From: an uncultured Bacillota bacterium
Lineage (GTDB): Bacteria > Bacillota > Dehalobacteriia > UBA7702
Reading direction: 5' to 3'
DNA: 8,659 bases
Assembly: GCA_902766525.1 (NCBI GenBank)
Contig: CACXDX010000014.1
Coordinates: forward strand, 1-8,659
In this document: positions 1-6,011 of the stretch, piece by piece
Layout: every line of letters starts with the position of its first letter
Numbering within the stretch: position 1 is the first letter of the stretch
Notes under the pieces: model-generated
Told to the model about the DNA's origin: nothing
Databases searched by the model: none
The model's input: the letters and a program-made list of their open reading frames with translations, nothing else
Translations under genes and position numbers: made by a program

Positions 1-82
1 AGGTCGTCTTACCATGGTCAACGTGACCGATCGTACCGATGTTTACATGCGGTTTTGTGCGTTCGTACTTTTCTTTCGCCAT
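1..82 (-). CDS. tuf: Elongation factor Tu, N-terminal 27 codons (cut by window edge)
   Basis: EF-Tu is the cytoplasmic GTPase that delivers aminoacyl-tRNA to the ribosomal A site. The visible protein begins [20 protein letters not shown] and continues VDHGKTT to the window edge. It carries the complete G1/P-loop motif GHVDHGKT (residues 19-26), which is diagnostic for translational GTPases and in this context for EF-Tu. The start is the ATG at 82-80. An AGGAGG ribosome binding site at 100-95 lies 12 nt upstream, slightly long but normal for a highly expressed gene. The gene lies directly downstream of pepF on the same strand, with a 115-base gap that holds its own promoter. It is therefore not transcribed from a str operon (rpsL-rpsG-fusA) on its 5' side. 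Whether it is the only tuf copy cannot be seen. Confidence 0.97.
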
Positions 83-146
83 TTTTGCTGGGAACCTCCT
101 GATTCAAAATGAACTTTTTTGGTATCACAAAATAACAATCATGGAT

Positions 147-175
147 ATCATAGTCGATTTTTGAGTTTTTGTCAA
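147..175 (-). promoter_or_regulatory. Strong sigma-70/A promoter of tuf
   Basis: On the minus strand there is a perfect -35 box TTGACA (175-170), a 17-nt spacer and a -10 box TATGAT (152-147). The predicted transcript starts near 140 and has a leader of about 57 nt before the tuf ATG. The -35 box lies only 23 bases after the pepF stop codon. No hairpin terminator is visible between pepF and this promoter, so tuf may receive both its own transcripts and pepF readthrough. Confidence 0.85.
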
Positions 176-197
176 TCGTTTTTATTGAGGGGAATGC

Positions 198-2000
198 TTA
201 TTTAAGCAGAATTTTTTCCAGAGCGTCAAGACGTTCCCTGAAGATCGTGAAAACACCGGGGATGGTTTGTTCTTCGGTCAAATCAACGCCGGCCTTTTTC
301 AGCAGTTCATTGGGATCGTCGCTGCAGCCGCTTTTGAGGAAGGAAAGATAAGATTCAACGGCGCCTTCTTCGCCGGAAAGGATCCTGTTTGCCAAATATT
401 GTGCGGCGGAGAAGCTGGTCGCGTATTTATAGACGTAAAAGCCGTTGTAAAAATGGGGAATGCGCGCCCATTCCATGCGGATCCCTTCATCGTAGACGAT
501 CTCTTCACCGAAATAATCTTTGTTGAGATCGAGATAAATGTCGCAGAGATCGTCGGCGGTGAGTGTTTCCATGGCTTCGGCGCGTTCGTGAATGATCTTT
601 TCGAATTCGGCGAACATGGTCTGGCGGAAAACGGTACCGCGGAATTCTTCCAGATATTGATTGAGCAGGAAGGCTTTTTCCTTTTCGTCGGCGGAGTTTT
701 TCAGCATATAATCGGCGAGCAGCGTTTCGTTGACCGTTGACGCCACCTCGGCGACGAAGATGCGATAGTAGGCATAGGGATAGGGCTGATTGTGCCAGGA
801 ATAGTAGGAATGGAGCGAATGGCCCAGTTCGTGAGCGAGTGTGAAAACGCTGTTCAGATTATCCTGATAGCTCATCAGCACATAGGGAACGGTATTGAAA
901 ACACCCCAGGAATAGGCTCCCGACGTTTTGCCTTCGTTTTCTCTGACGTCGATCCAGCGTTCATCCCCGGCTTTTTGCAGCAGGGAAATATATTCTTCCC
1001 CCAAAGGAGCCAGCGCTTTTTTTACGAGTTCAAAGCCCTCTTCATAGGGAATCTTGCGTTCGGCTTCGGCGACGAGGGGCGTATAAACATCGTAGAAATG
1101 AAGCTCTTCCAGGTTCAATGTTTTCTTGCGCAGACGCAGATAATGCCGGAAGGCGTCGAGGTTATCCCGAACGGCTTTGATCATATTAGTGTAAAGCGTT
1201 TCATCAACGGCATCGGCGAAAAGGGCGCTGTTTAAAGCGGAAGGATAATTCCTTGCTTTGGCAAAAAAGCATTCCCCTTTGACGTTGCCGGCAAGCGTCG
1301 CCGCAAGGGTATTGCGGAATGTTTCATAAGTTCCGTAAAGCCCCGTGAAGGCATCCTTGCGGACGCGCCGTTCTTTGCTTTCCATCAGGCGGATGAAATT
1401 GGCGTGATTGATGGTGATCTCTTCGCCGTCCTCATTGCGGATGGAGGGGAAACGCAGGTCCGCCTCGTTCAGCATGGAAAAGGCGTTTTGCGGTCCTTCC
1501 GCCATTTCTCCGGCCATGGCCAGCAGGGATTCTTCTTTGGGATTCAATGTATGGGGAGCGTAACGCAGAAGATCATCAAAAAAACGTTCATAAAGCGCGA
1601 GACGTTCGTCGGCGGCGATGAGTGACCGGATCTTTTCTTTTCCCGCGGCAAGGATCTCCGGGGTAAAGAAGGCCGTTTCCTCCGAGGCTTTCACGCTCAG
1701 TGCCATTGCTCTGTCGCGCATGGCCTGATACATATTGACGCGGTTGTCTTCATCCAGCTTCATTTTTGCGTAGACAAAGAGATCTTCGAGGTTTAATTCC
1801 AGCGCTTCGCTGAGTTGTAAGTAGCGGTAGAGCGTATCGGCGTTTTCGGTCAGATGGCCGTTGAACGCGGTAACTTCAGCCAGTTTTTCTTTGGCGGCGC
1901 TGAAATCGTTCTCCCACGCCGCGGTGTCGGCGTAGATCTTTTCCGTATCCCAGCGTTCCGCTTCCGGGATATCCGCCCTTTGAGTCGGTTGTTTTGCCAT
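198..2000 (-). CDS. pepF: Oligoendopeptidase F (M3 family zinc metallopeptidase)
   Basis: This is a cytoplasmic zinc metallopeptidase of the M3B (PepF) family, which cleaves short peptides and is usually linked to peptide turnover. The protein has 600 residues, the usual family length. The zinc site HELGH lies at residues 390-394. The third ligand is probably Glu418 in the segment VAEVASTVNE, 28 residues after the first His, as in thimet-type enzymes. The helical N-terminal lobe occupies roughly residues 1-200. No signal peptide is visible. The start chosen is the ATG at 2000-1998 (MAKQPTQRADIPEAERW), with GGAAAGGAAG just upstream. The open frame continues to 2237, but that extension would run across the divergent promoter and the neighbouring YkgJ-like gene, and it reads as non-protein-like. 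tuf follows on the same strand. The pepF promoter must lie in about 2013-2100 but is not convincing by eye. Confidence 0.95.
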   Translation of the reverse strand: MAKQPTQRADIPEAERWDTEKIYADTAAWENDFSAAKEKLAEVTAFNGHLTENADTLYRYLQLSEALELNLEDLFVYAKMKLDEDNRVNMYQAMRDRAMALSVKASEETAFFTPEILAAGKEKIRSLIAADERLALYERFFDDLLRYAPHTLNPKEESLLAMAGEMAEGPQNAFSMLNEADLRFPSIRNEDGEEITINHANFIRLMESKERRVRKDAFTGLYGTYETFRNTLAATLAGNVKGECFFAKARNYPSALNSALFADAVDETLYTNMIKAVRDNLDAFRHYLRLRKKTLNLEELHFYDVYTPLVAEAERKIPYEEGFELVKKALAPLGEEYISLLQKAGDERWIDVRENEGKTSGAYSWGVFNTVPYVLMSYQDNLNSVFTLAHELGHSLHSYYSWHNQPYPYAYYRIFVAEVASTVNETLLADYMLKNSADEKEKAFLLNQYLEEFRGTVFRQTMFAEFEKIIHERAEAMETLTADDLCDIYLDLNKDYFGEEIVYDEGIRMEWARIPHFYNGFYVYKYATSFSAAQYLANRILSGEEGAVESYLSFLKSGCSDDPNELLKKAGVDLTEEQTIPGVFTIFRERLDALEKILLK

Positions 2001-2048
2001 GGTTACTTCCTTTCCCGAGTTTACTCGAAAAAAACATAGATTTTTACT

Positions 2049-2078
2049 TTTCGGCTCTTGCGAAAAACCGAAAGAGCC
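2049..2078. promoter_or_regulatory. Interlocking inverted repeats in the pepF/YkgJ-like divergent promoter region
   Basis: GGCTCTT (2053-2059) pairs with AAGAGCC (2072-2078) across 12 nt. A second pair, TTTCGG (2049-2054) and CCGAAA (2068-2073), overlaps the first, so the two foldings exclude each other. The element covers the -35 box and spacer of the plus-strand promoter and lies upstream of pepF. That position suits an operator, but the binding protein is unknown and chance symmetry cannot be excluded. Confidence 0.4.
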
Positions 2079-2086
2079 ATTATGAT
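2058..2086 (+). promoter_or_regulatory. Promoter of the YkgJ-like gene
   Basis: The -35 box is TTGCGA (2058-2063), followed by a 17-nt spacer and the -10 box TATGAT (2081-2086). The expected start of transcription is 2092-2094, which coincides with the ATG at 2093. The mRNA would therefore have essentially no 5' leader. Confidence 0.65.
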
Positions 2087-2092
2087 ATAAAC

Positions 2093-2701
2093 ATGATTGC
2101 TGAGAATGAACCGTTACAATTTCAGATGATCCAAATTGATGACGGCTTTGCTTATGATGTTCGCGTCGTTTCCGAAGAGGCGAGCGTCGGTGATTATATT
2201 CGCCTGCTCGACCGCTTTCTCGATGAGACCGTCGCACCCTGTTTCGGCTGTGATAACTGCTGTTCCCAGCGGATCCCCCTGACGCTGCCGGATCTCTATA
2301 CCTATGCGGGGAAAGATCCCGAAGAGATCAAGGTTTTCCTGAAGGAAAAGTGCGAGGTCGTATGTCAGGGACGTGTCGTCGACGTTAAGCTGGCACAGCG
2401 TTCCGACCGCAGCTGTATTTTTCTTGATCGTGAAAAAAAGTGCTGTTCGGATCATCTTCACCGCAGTCTGGTATGTCACAGCTATATCTGTATCCCTCAA
2501 ACAGAGCGAGCCCGTTTGCTGCGGGAAACACTGATCAATAAGGGGGAGGACGCCCTGATCGGTTCCCTTTGCCGATGGGGCGTGATCGACGCTTCCTTTG
2601 CCGGATCCTATCCGCCGGAACCGGGCTGGGAGGGGAAAGATTTTGAGGAGATCCTTCTTAAGGAAGTTCTTCCACTTTCAGTTTTTGAAGATCTGCTTTG
2701 A
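2093..2701 (+). CDS. YkgJ-type cysteine-cluster protein (putative zinc/iron-chelating domain)
   Basis: The protein has 202 residues and 12 cysteines. The signature is the cluster CFGCDNCC at residues 50-57 (CxxCxxCC), followed by Cys108 in SCIFLD, the CC pair at 117-118 and Cys128/Cys133 in the segment around LVCHSYIC. This spacing matches the YkgJ family (PF03692), described as putative zinc- or iron-chelating; biochemical function is largely unknown. No signal peptide or membrane segment is visible, so it is probably cytoplasmic. The ATG at 2093 was chosen because it coincides with the predicted transcription start. A TTG at 1994 in the same frame would require translation across the promoter and pepF start. 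The next in-frame ATG (2126) also lacks a ribosome binding site. The 3' end overlaps the convergent gene on the other strand by 44 bases. Confidence 0.82.
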   Translation: MIAENEPLQFQMIQIDDGFAYDVRVVSEEASVGDYIRLLDRFLDETVAPCFGCDNCCSQRIPLTLPDLYTYAGKDPEEIKVFLKEKCEVVCQGRVVDVKLAQRSDRSCIFLDREKKCCSDHLHRSLVCHSYICIPQTERARLLRETLINKGEDALIGSLCRWGVIDASFAGSYPPEPGWEGKDFEEILLKEVLPLSVFEDLL

Positions 2702-3410
2702 TCAGAGCGATGGTTTCCTCCATAAAATCATCGTAGCAAGGTTCGATGAGGGCGACGGATTTGCCGATGATCCGAATCAGAGCGAGGCGATCGCCGCCTC
2801 GGATATCGTGACGGCGAACGAGAGAAGCCAAAAACTTATCGGCGATTTCTCCGATGTTGCCGCCGTCAAAGCTGAAATGGGTTGAAACTTCCGTAAACAT
2901 GGTGAGGATCTCCCGGCGGGAATAATTCAAATAGCTTTCAAGGAAAACAGCGCAATCGTCGTCGGGATCTGTCGGCATCGCCGCAAGCGCCGCTTTCCCT
3001 ATGCCGGGGCAGCGTTTTTCGGTGATGACGTCGAAAGCGAGTTCGATCACGTTATGCGCTTTCCAGACCGCCATATTTGCGGGAAGATTGCAAGCATGCA
3101 TTAATTCCTCGGCGATAAGCTCCCCTTTTTGGAAGCAGAATCCGGGTTTTATGCCGTGATAATCTTCGTCGGCGTAAAAATCGATACCGGGCAGCGCCGT
3201 GCCGTGGGTCAGGACGCCTAAGCTGAAATCGATATGACCCGCGTCGTTTTCTTCGGCAAAGCGATACATATCGATGCCCATTTCATGGCAGACATTGCGG
3301 CCGATATGCAAAAAGGCTCCGAAATCGGGAAAGAGCGCGCCCAGCACGGTTTGTTCGTTTTCGTAGCCCAATACCTGTTTTGCTGTGTATAAATGTGTCA
3401 GCGGAAACAT
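2658..3410 (-). CDS. Hypothetical protein, zinc-dependent phospholipase C-like His/Asp pattern
   Basis: The protein has 250 residues and no signal peptide or membrane span. It is not firmly recognised. Conserved-looking polar residues sit in hydrophobic helical contexts: His6 (PLTHLY), Asp29 (GALFPDF), His59, His69 and Asp77 (GVLTHG...GIDF), His85, and the HxxxExxxD block at 119-127 (HNVIELAFD). This order resembles the all-helical metal-binding core of the zinc-dependent phospholipase C/S1-P1 nuclease-like proteins (PF00882 type) seen in Bacillota. That assignment is inferred from pattern only, and substrate and activity are unknown. The start is the ATG at 3410-3408, with a purine-rich AGAAAGAAG upstream, and a promoter is visible at 3483-3455. 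The gene converges on the YkgJ-like gene and overlaps its last 44 bases; no terminator is visible at the junction. Confidence 0.75.
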   Translation of the reverse strand: MFPLTHLYTAKQVLGYENEQTVLGALFPDFGAFLHIGRNVCHEMGIDMYRFAEENDAGHIDFSLGVLTHGTALPGIDFYADEDYHGIKPGFCFQKGELIAEELMHACNLPANMAVWKAHNVIELAFDVITEKRCPGIGKAALAAMPTDPDDDCAVFLESYLNYSRREILTMFTEVSTHFSFDGGNIGEIADKFLASLVRRHDIRGGDRLALIRIIGKSVALIEPCYDDFMEETIALIKADLQKLKVEELP

Positions 3411-3441
3411 GGGAATCTTCTTTCTTTCTCATTTTAGTATG

Positions 3442-3478
3442 TATGGTTTCTTCCATATTAAAACATTTTTTCATGTTT
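3442..3478. promoter_or_regulatory. Two adjacent inverted repeats in the divergent region before the YitT-like gene
   Basis: TATGG-N6-CCATA (3442-3457) and AAACAT-N6-ATGTTT (3461-3478) lie end to end. The second fills the spacer of the minus-strand promoter; the first overlaps its -10 box and expected start point. Both have 6-nt centres. They could be operator sites for a regulator of one or both divergent genes. The short arms in AT-rich DNA make chance a real alternative. Confidence 0.35.
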
Positions 3479-3483
3479 GACAA
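3455..3483 (-). promoter_or_regulatory. Promoter of the phospholipase C-like hypothetical gene
   Basis: On the minus strand the -35 box is TTGTCA (3483-3478), followed by a 17-nt spacer and the -10 box TAATAT (3460-3455). This gives a leader of about 38 nt before the ATG at 3410. The spacer is symmetrical (AAACAT-N6-ATGTTT). Confidence 0.6.
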
Positions 3484-3516
3484 GTCGATTTTTATTATTG
3501 GAAAAGGAGAAATCTC

Positions 3517-4569
3517 TTGCGTTTTCAATTAAAATCCGTTTTTAATCGTCATATTATCGTTGATCTGCTGATGATCAGCGGCGGCTCCTTTCTGTGGGTT
3601 GCCGCTCTGATGGGGCTGATCGTTCCCAATCAACTGCTCTCTTTGGGATTCACCGGGGTCAGCATCATCATCAATCACTTTATTCCCGTTCTGCCCATTT
3701 CCGTGCTGGTCTATGCCTGCAATGTTCCCTGCCTGCTTTGGGCCTGGAAAGAACTGAATAAAAGATTTCTCGCTCTTACGGTTTATGCCGTTACGCTGCA
3801 GTCCGTTTTGATGGAGCTTATGAAAGATATGCCTTCCTATACCGGCGATGTTATGCTGGCGGCGATCTTTGCCGGCGCCATCGGCGGTATCGGCAGCGGT
3901 CTTGTGATTCGCCGAGGCGGCAGCGGCGGCGGTACCGATATCCTCGGAATTATCATCAAAAAGCGCTGGGGTTTCAGTGTGGGTACCGTCAGCCTTATCT
4001 TTAATGTTGCCGTCGTTGCCGTCGGCGCGCTTCTTTTCGGCTTGGAAATTGCCATGTACACGGTGATTTTTATCGCTGCCTGCTCCCTGCTGACGGATAA
4101 AACCATCGCCGGTCTCGGCAAAAAATACACGGCGATGATCATCACGAATCAGCCCGAGAAAATGAAAAACGCCATCTTCGACAGGCTTCATCGCGGCGTT
4201 ACCATTTTGAAAGGGAAAAGCGCCGTCAGCGGCGATCAAAAGGATGTGCTTTACTGCGCCATCAACCAGTATGAACTCGCGCAGTTGAAGGATATGATCT
4301 ATGCGATCGATCCCTATGTTTTTATGACCATTTCGGAAACGTCGGAGATCTACGGTCATTTTCGTTCCCGTAAAGGGGAGGCTCTTTCCGCCAACGAATT
4401 GGCGTCCAGTTTCGTTATGGCCGCGCAGGAACCGATAGCGGCCAAAGTCGAGCGGGAAACACCGACGATCAATATCGTCAACAAGGAGTATGAAGTCATC
4501 GATGAAAAGGAAATCGACGACGGCAAGGATAGCTGGCACCCTTCGCGTTCCCTGCGAAACAGGTCGTAA
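3517..4569 (+). CDS. YitT family membrane protein with DUF2179 domain and C-terminal extension
   Basis: This is an integral membrane protein of the YitT family (DUF161 core plus DUF2179), widespread in Bacillota and without an established substrate. The protein has 350 residues. Hydrophobic segments lie at about 14-36, 42-60, 62-78, 84-100, 112-132, 153-175 and 178-193. The family-type glycine-rich motif RRGGSGGGTDILG is at 132-144. A soluble DUF2179-like domain spans about 203-281 (from YTAMIIT to SEIYGHF). The last 65 residues or so are charged and extend beyond the usual family length of roughly 280-290. The start is a TTG at 3517 with an excellent ribosome binding site, AAGGAG (3504-3509), 7 nt upstream; no ATG is nearby. 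A plus-strand promoter is not clear: TTGACA at 3477-3482 has no matching -10 box. Confidence 0.9.
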   Translation: MRFQLKSVFNRHIIVDLLMISGGSFLWVAALMGLIVPNQLLSLGFTGVSIIINHFIPVLPISVLVYACNVPCLLWAWKELNKRFLALTVYAVTLQSVLMELMKDMPSYTGDVMLAAIFAGAIGGIGSGLVIRRGGSGGGTDILGIIIKKRWGFSVGTVSLIFNVAVVAVGALLFGLEIAMYTVIFIAACSLLTDKTIAGLGKKYTAMIITNQPEKMKNAIFDRLHRGVTILKGKSAVSGDQKDVLYCAINQYELAQLKDMIYAIDPYVFMTISETSEIYGHFRSRKGEALSANELASSFVMAAQEPIAAKVERETPTINIVNKEYEVIDEKEIDDGKDSWHPSRSLRNRS

Positions 4570-4600
4570 AAAACGGAAACGCCCGGCGCTTCCGTTTCCT
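4568..4600 (-). terminator. Intrinsic terminator between YitT-like and gamma-CA genes
   Basis: An 8-bp stem pairs AAACGGAA (4571-4578) with TTCCGTTT (4590-4597). It is extended inside by CGC/GCG after one mismatch. Read on the minus strand, the stem runs into TTTTTT (4573-4568), so it should terminate the gamma-CA transcript, whose stop codon is at 4605-4603. On the plus strand it follows the YitT stop by one base but has no U tract, so it is weaker in that direction. Confidence 0.8.
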
Positions 4601-4602
4601 GT

Positions 4603-5109
4603 TCAACTGTTGTCAACTTGATATTCCTTTGCCATCATAATGTAATGAACGGCGTTTTGCCGGATCCCCTCGGCTTCCTCGGCTGAGACGGTGCGGATGA
4701 CTTTTCCGGGAACGCCCAGAACCAAAGAGTTCGGAGGGATTTCCTTGCCGCCGCCGACGAGCGCGCCGGCGCCGATTATACTGTTTTCGCCGATGACGGC
4801 GCCGTCTAAAACGATGGCGCCCATGCCGATGAGTACATTATCTTTTACGGTCGCGCCGTGAACAATGGCATTGTGCCCGACGGTGACGTTTTTTCCGAGG
4901 GTAACGGGATGATCTGCCGAACAGTGGATGGTGGCGTTATCCTGAACGTTGCTGCCTTCGCCGATGCTGATGGCGCCGACATCGCCGCGGAGGACGGCGT
5001 GGAACCAAACGGAGCAGCGTTCTTCCAATTTGACTTCGCCGATGATATCCGCATCGGCGGCAACAAAAGCGGAAGCTGCGATCACCGGTTTTTCTTTAGC
5101 GTATGGCAT
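4603..5109 (-). CDS. Gamma-carbonic anhydrase-like hexapeptide-repeat protein (YrdA/PaaY type)
   Basis: The 168-residue protein is a left-handed beta-helix of hexapeptide repeats, probably a trimer with metal sites between subunits. The residues equivalent to the Cam enzyme are all present with matching spacing: RGD at 41-43, Gln56-Asp57, and zinc ligands His62, His79 and His84 (in GHNAIVHG). This supports a metal-binding gamma-CA family member. Many YrdA/PaaY/CaiE relatives have low or unproven carbonic anhydrase activity, so CO2 hydration is only a possibility. The length fits the compact bacterial form, lacking the Cam acidic loop. The start is the ATG at 5109-5107 (MPYAKEKPVIAASAFVAADA), with AAAGGA about 10 nt upstream. 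The longer open frame to 5346 overlaps the divergent small gene and was rejected. It may be cotranscribed with the methyltransferase upstream on the same strand. Confidence 0.92.
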   Translation of the reverse strand: MPYAKEKPVIAASAFVAADADIIGEVKLEERCSVWFHAVLRGDVGAISIGEGSNVQDNATIHCSADHPVTLGKNVTVGHNAIVHGATVKDNVLIGMGAIVLDGAVIGENSIIGAGALVGGGKEIPPNSLVLGVPGKVIRTVSAEEAEGIRQNAVHYIMMAKEYQVDNS

Positions 5110-5149
5110 AGCGTGGTTTTCCTTTCCGAAAAAGTGGGGATGTCTGATA

Positions 5150-5308
5150 ATGGATAAAAGAGAACGGCAGGAGCTGATGCGCTCCTTTTGGCAACATTTT
5201 AAGAATAATCTTTCCGACCGTTCCCGGGATAAATGGCTGGCCGTTGTTTTTATTTTGGCTTTTTTGTCGGTGCTGTCGGCCATCGCCGCGCTGCTTTGGC
5301 TGTATTGA
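5150..5308 (+). CDS. Small single-pass membrane protein, 52 residues, unknown function
   Basis: The predicted protein is 52 residues. It has a charged N-terminal half (MDKRERQELMRSFWQHF) and one strongly hydrophobic segment at about 29-50, ending WLY. That suggests a C-terminally anchored protein with a cytosolic N-terminus. It is not recognised as a known family. The ATG at 5150 is preceded by a purine-rich GTGGGG (5134-5139) about 10 nt upstream, only a modest ribosome binding site. Being on the opposite strand between two minus-strand genes, it leaves 40 bases to the gamma-CA start. Its TGA stop abuts the methyltransferase stop, the two forming TGATCA. Support is the clear amphipathic-charged then hydrophobic layout and the tidy fit between neighbours. 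The alternative is a chance open frame. Confidence 0.55.
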   Translation: MDKRERQELMRSFWQHFKNNLSDRSRDKWLAVVFILAFLSVLSAIAALLWLY

Positions 5309-5935
5309 TCAGGGCTTTTCGGCGATAACGCAGAGACCGTCGCCACGGATGTGAGCGGTGATCCCGACGAAACCGGCGTTGGTCAGGGCCGAGGCGAGAG
5401 AATCCGCCGAAGGAATGTTCATATCAATGGCTTCTTTGAGCTCATCCCATTTTTCCGGATGGTCGGCGTCGGCACGGCTTTCCGTCAGGATCATGACCTG
5501 TCCGCCGCTTTTCATGATGCGGAAGATCTCCCGGAAGCTTTGATCCGGATCTTTCCAGAAATAGACCGTTTCCACGGCGGTAACGATGTCGAAAGTAGCA
5601 TCGTCAAAGGGCATATCCGCGACGTCTGCTTTGCAAATCACAACTTTATCCCGGCGAATGGCGGCTTTGTTGAGATGAAACGATTCTTCGATGGCCGCGG
5701 AAGAGATATCGATGCCCCAGACGGTATCGGTTGTTTTTTTTGAGAGTTTTTTTACGGTCCTGCCGCCGCCGCAGCCGACGTCAAGCACTTTATCGGTCTC
5801 ATCGACGGAGAGGAAGGACAGCCCCCAATCGGTAAGACCGTCGTGCCGCTTATTCATCATCTTCAGCGTCTGTCTTCCCCAGTAACCTTTGGGATTCGGG
5901 GCATTTTGGATTTTTTTCTTTTCAAAAAAATTCAT
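5309..5935 (-). CDS. Class I SAM-dependent methyltransferase
   Basis: The 208-residue cytoplasmic protein has a Rossmann-fold methyltransferase core. Motif I, LDVGCGGG, is at residues 51-58. Asp76 at the end of strand 2 (GIDIS) is expected to bind the SAM ribose. The motif ADVADMPF followed by FDIV lies at about 104-118, and the post-core GGQVMIL at about 144-150. The N-terminus (NPKGYWG...MMNKRHDGLTDWGL) is like that of UbiE-type methyltransferases common in gut Bacillota. The methyl acceptor cannot be told. The start is the ATG at 5935-5933 with AAAGGA upstream. The open frame continues to 6001, but that part runs through a hairpin and A/T tracts and was rejected. The leader on this strand contains the hairpin that acts as a plus-strand terminator. 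No clear promoter was found. Its stop abuts that of the convergent small gene. Confidence 0.9.
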   Translation of the reverse strand: MNFFEKKKIQNAPNPKGYWGRQTLKMMNKRHDGLTDWGLSFLSVDETDKVLDVGCGGGRTVKKLSKKTTDTVWGIDISSAAIEESFHLNKAAIRRDKVVICKADVADMPFDDATFDIVTAVETVYFWKDPDQSFREIFRIMKSGGQVMILTESRADADHPEKWDELKEAIDMNIPSADSLASALTNAGFVGITAHIRGDGLCVIAEKP

Positions 5936-5950
5936 CTTATTATTTCCTTT

Positions 5951-5979
5951 CCGGGTGTACCCCGGTTTTTTTATTTTTT
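5951..5979 (+). terminator. Plus-strand intrinsic terminator inside the methyltransferase leader
   Basis: CCGGG (5951-5955) and CCCGG (5961-5965) form a GC stem with loop TGTAC, followed by seven T, an A and six T (5966-5979). The U tract exists only in the plus direction, where no annotated gene ends nearby; the closest plus-strand gene upstream ends at 5308. On the minus strand the same hairpin would sit in the methyltransferase 5' leader just before its ribosome binding site. Confidence 0.75.
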
Positions 5980-6011
5980 CGTGATCGGAAAGATTGATCA
6001 AACGGAAAGAT

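Noticed and set aside
169..351. 60-codon plus-strand frame over the end of pepF
   Set aside because: It has no ribosome binding site, overlaps the tuf promoter and the pepF C-terminus in antisense, and its translation has no recognisable features.
2001..2237. N-terminal extension of pepF by 79 codons
   Set aside because: The extension runs through the divergent promoter and into the YkgJ-like gene, and the ATG at 2000 has a good ribosome binding site and gives the family length.
3477..3505. TTGACA at 3477-3482 as -35 box for the YitT-like gene
   Set aside because: No -10-like hexamer lies 15-19 bases downstream; TATTAT at 3493 is only 10 bases away. The sequence is explained by the opposite-strand -35 box.
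3529..4539. 336-codon minus-strand open frame opposite the YitT-like gene
   Set aside because: Its translation is rich in His, Asp and Asn with no recognisable domain, while the plus strand encodes a clear YitT/DUF2179 protein with a good ribosome binding site.
5169..5189. Hairpin AGGAGC-N6-GCTCCT followed by TTTT as a terminator
   Set aside because: It lies inside the small coding frame, the T tract is only four bases, and the minus-strand direction has no T run directly after it.
5110..5346. N-terminal extension of the gamma-CA-like protein by 79 codons
   Set aside because: It overlaps the small plus-strand gene and the methyltransferase end. The hexapeptide protein begins normally at 5109.
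5977..5985. TTTCGTGAT near the methyltransferase leader as a second copy of the rpoB operator half-site
   Set aside because: Only one arm is present, with no inverted partner, and a 9-base match in AT-rich DNA can occur by chance.
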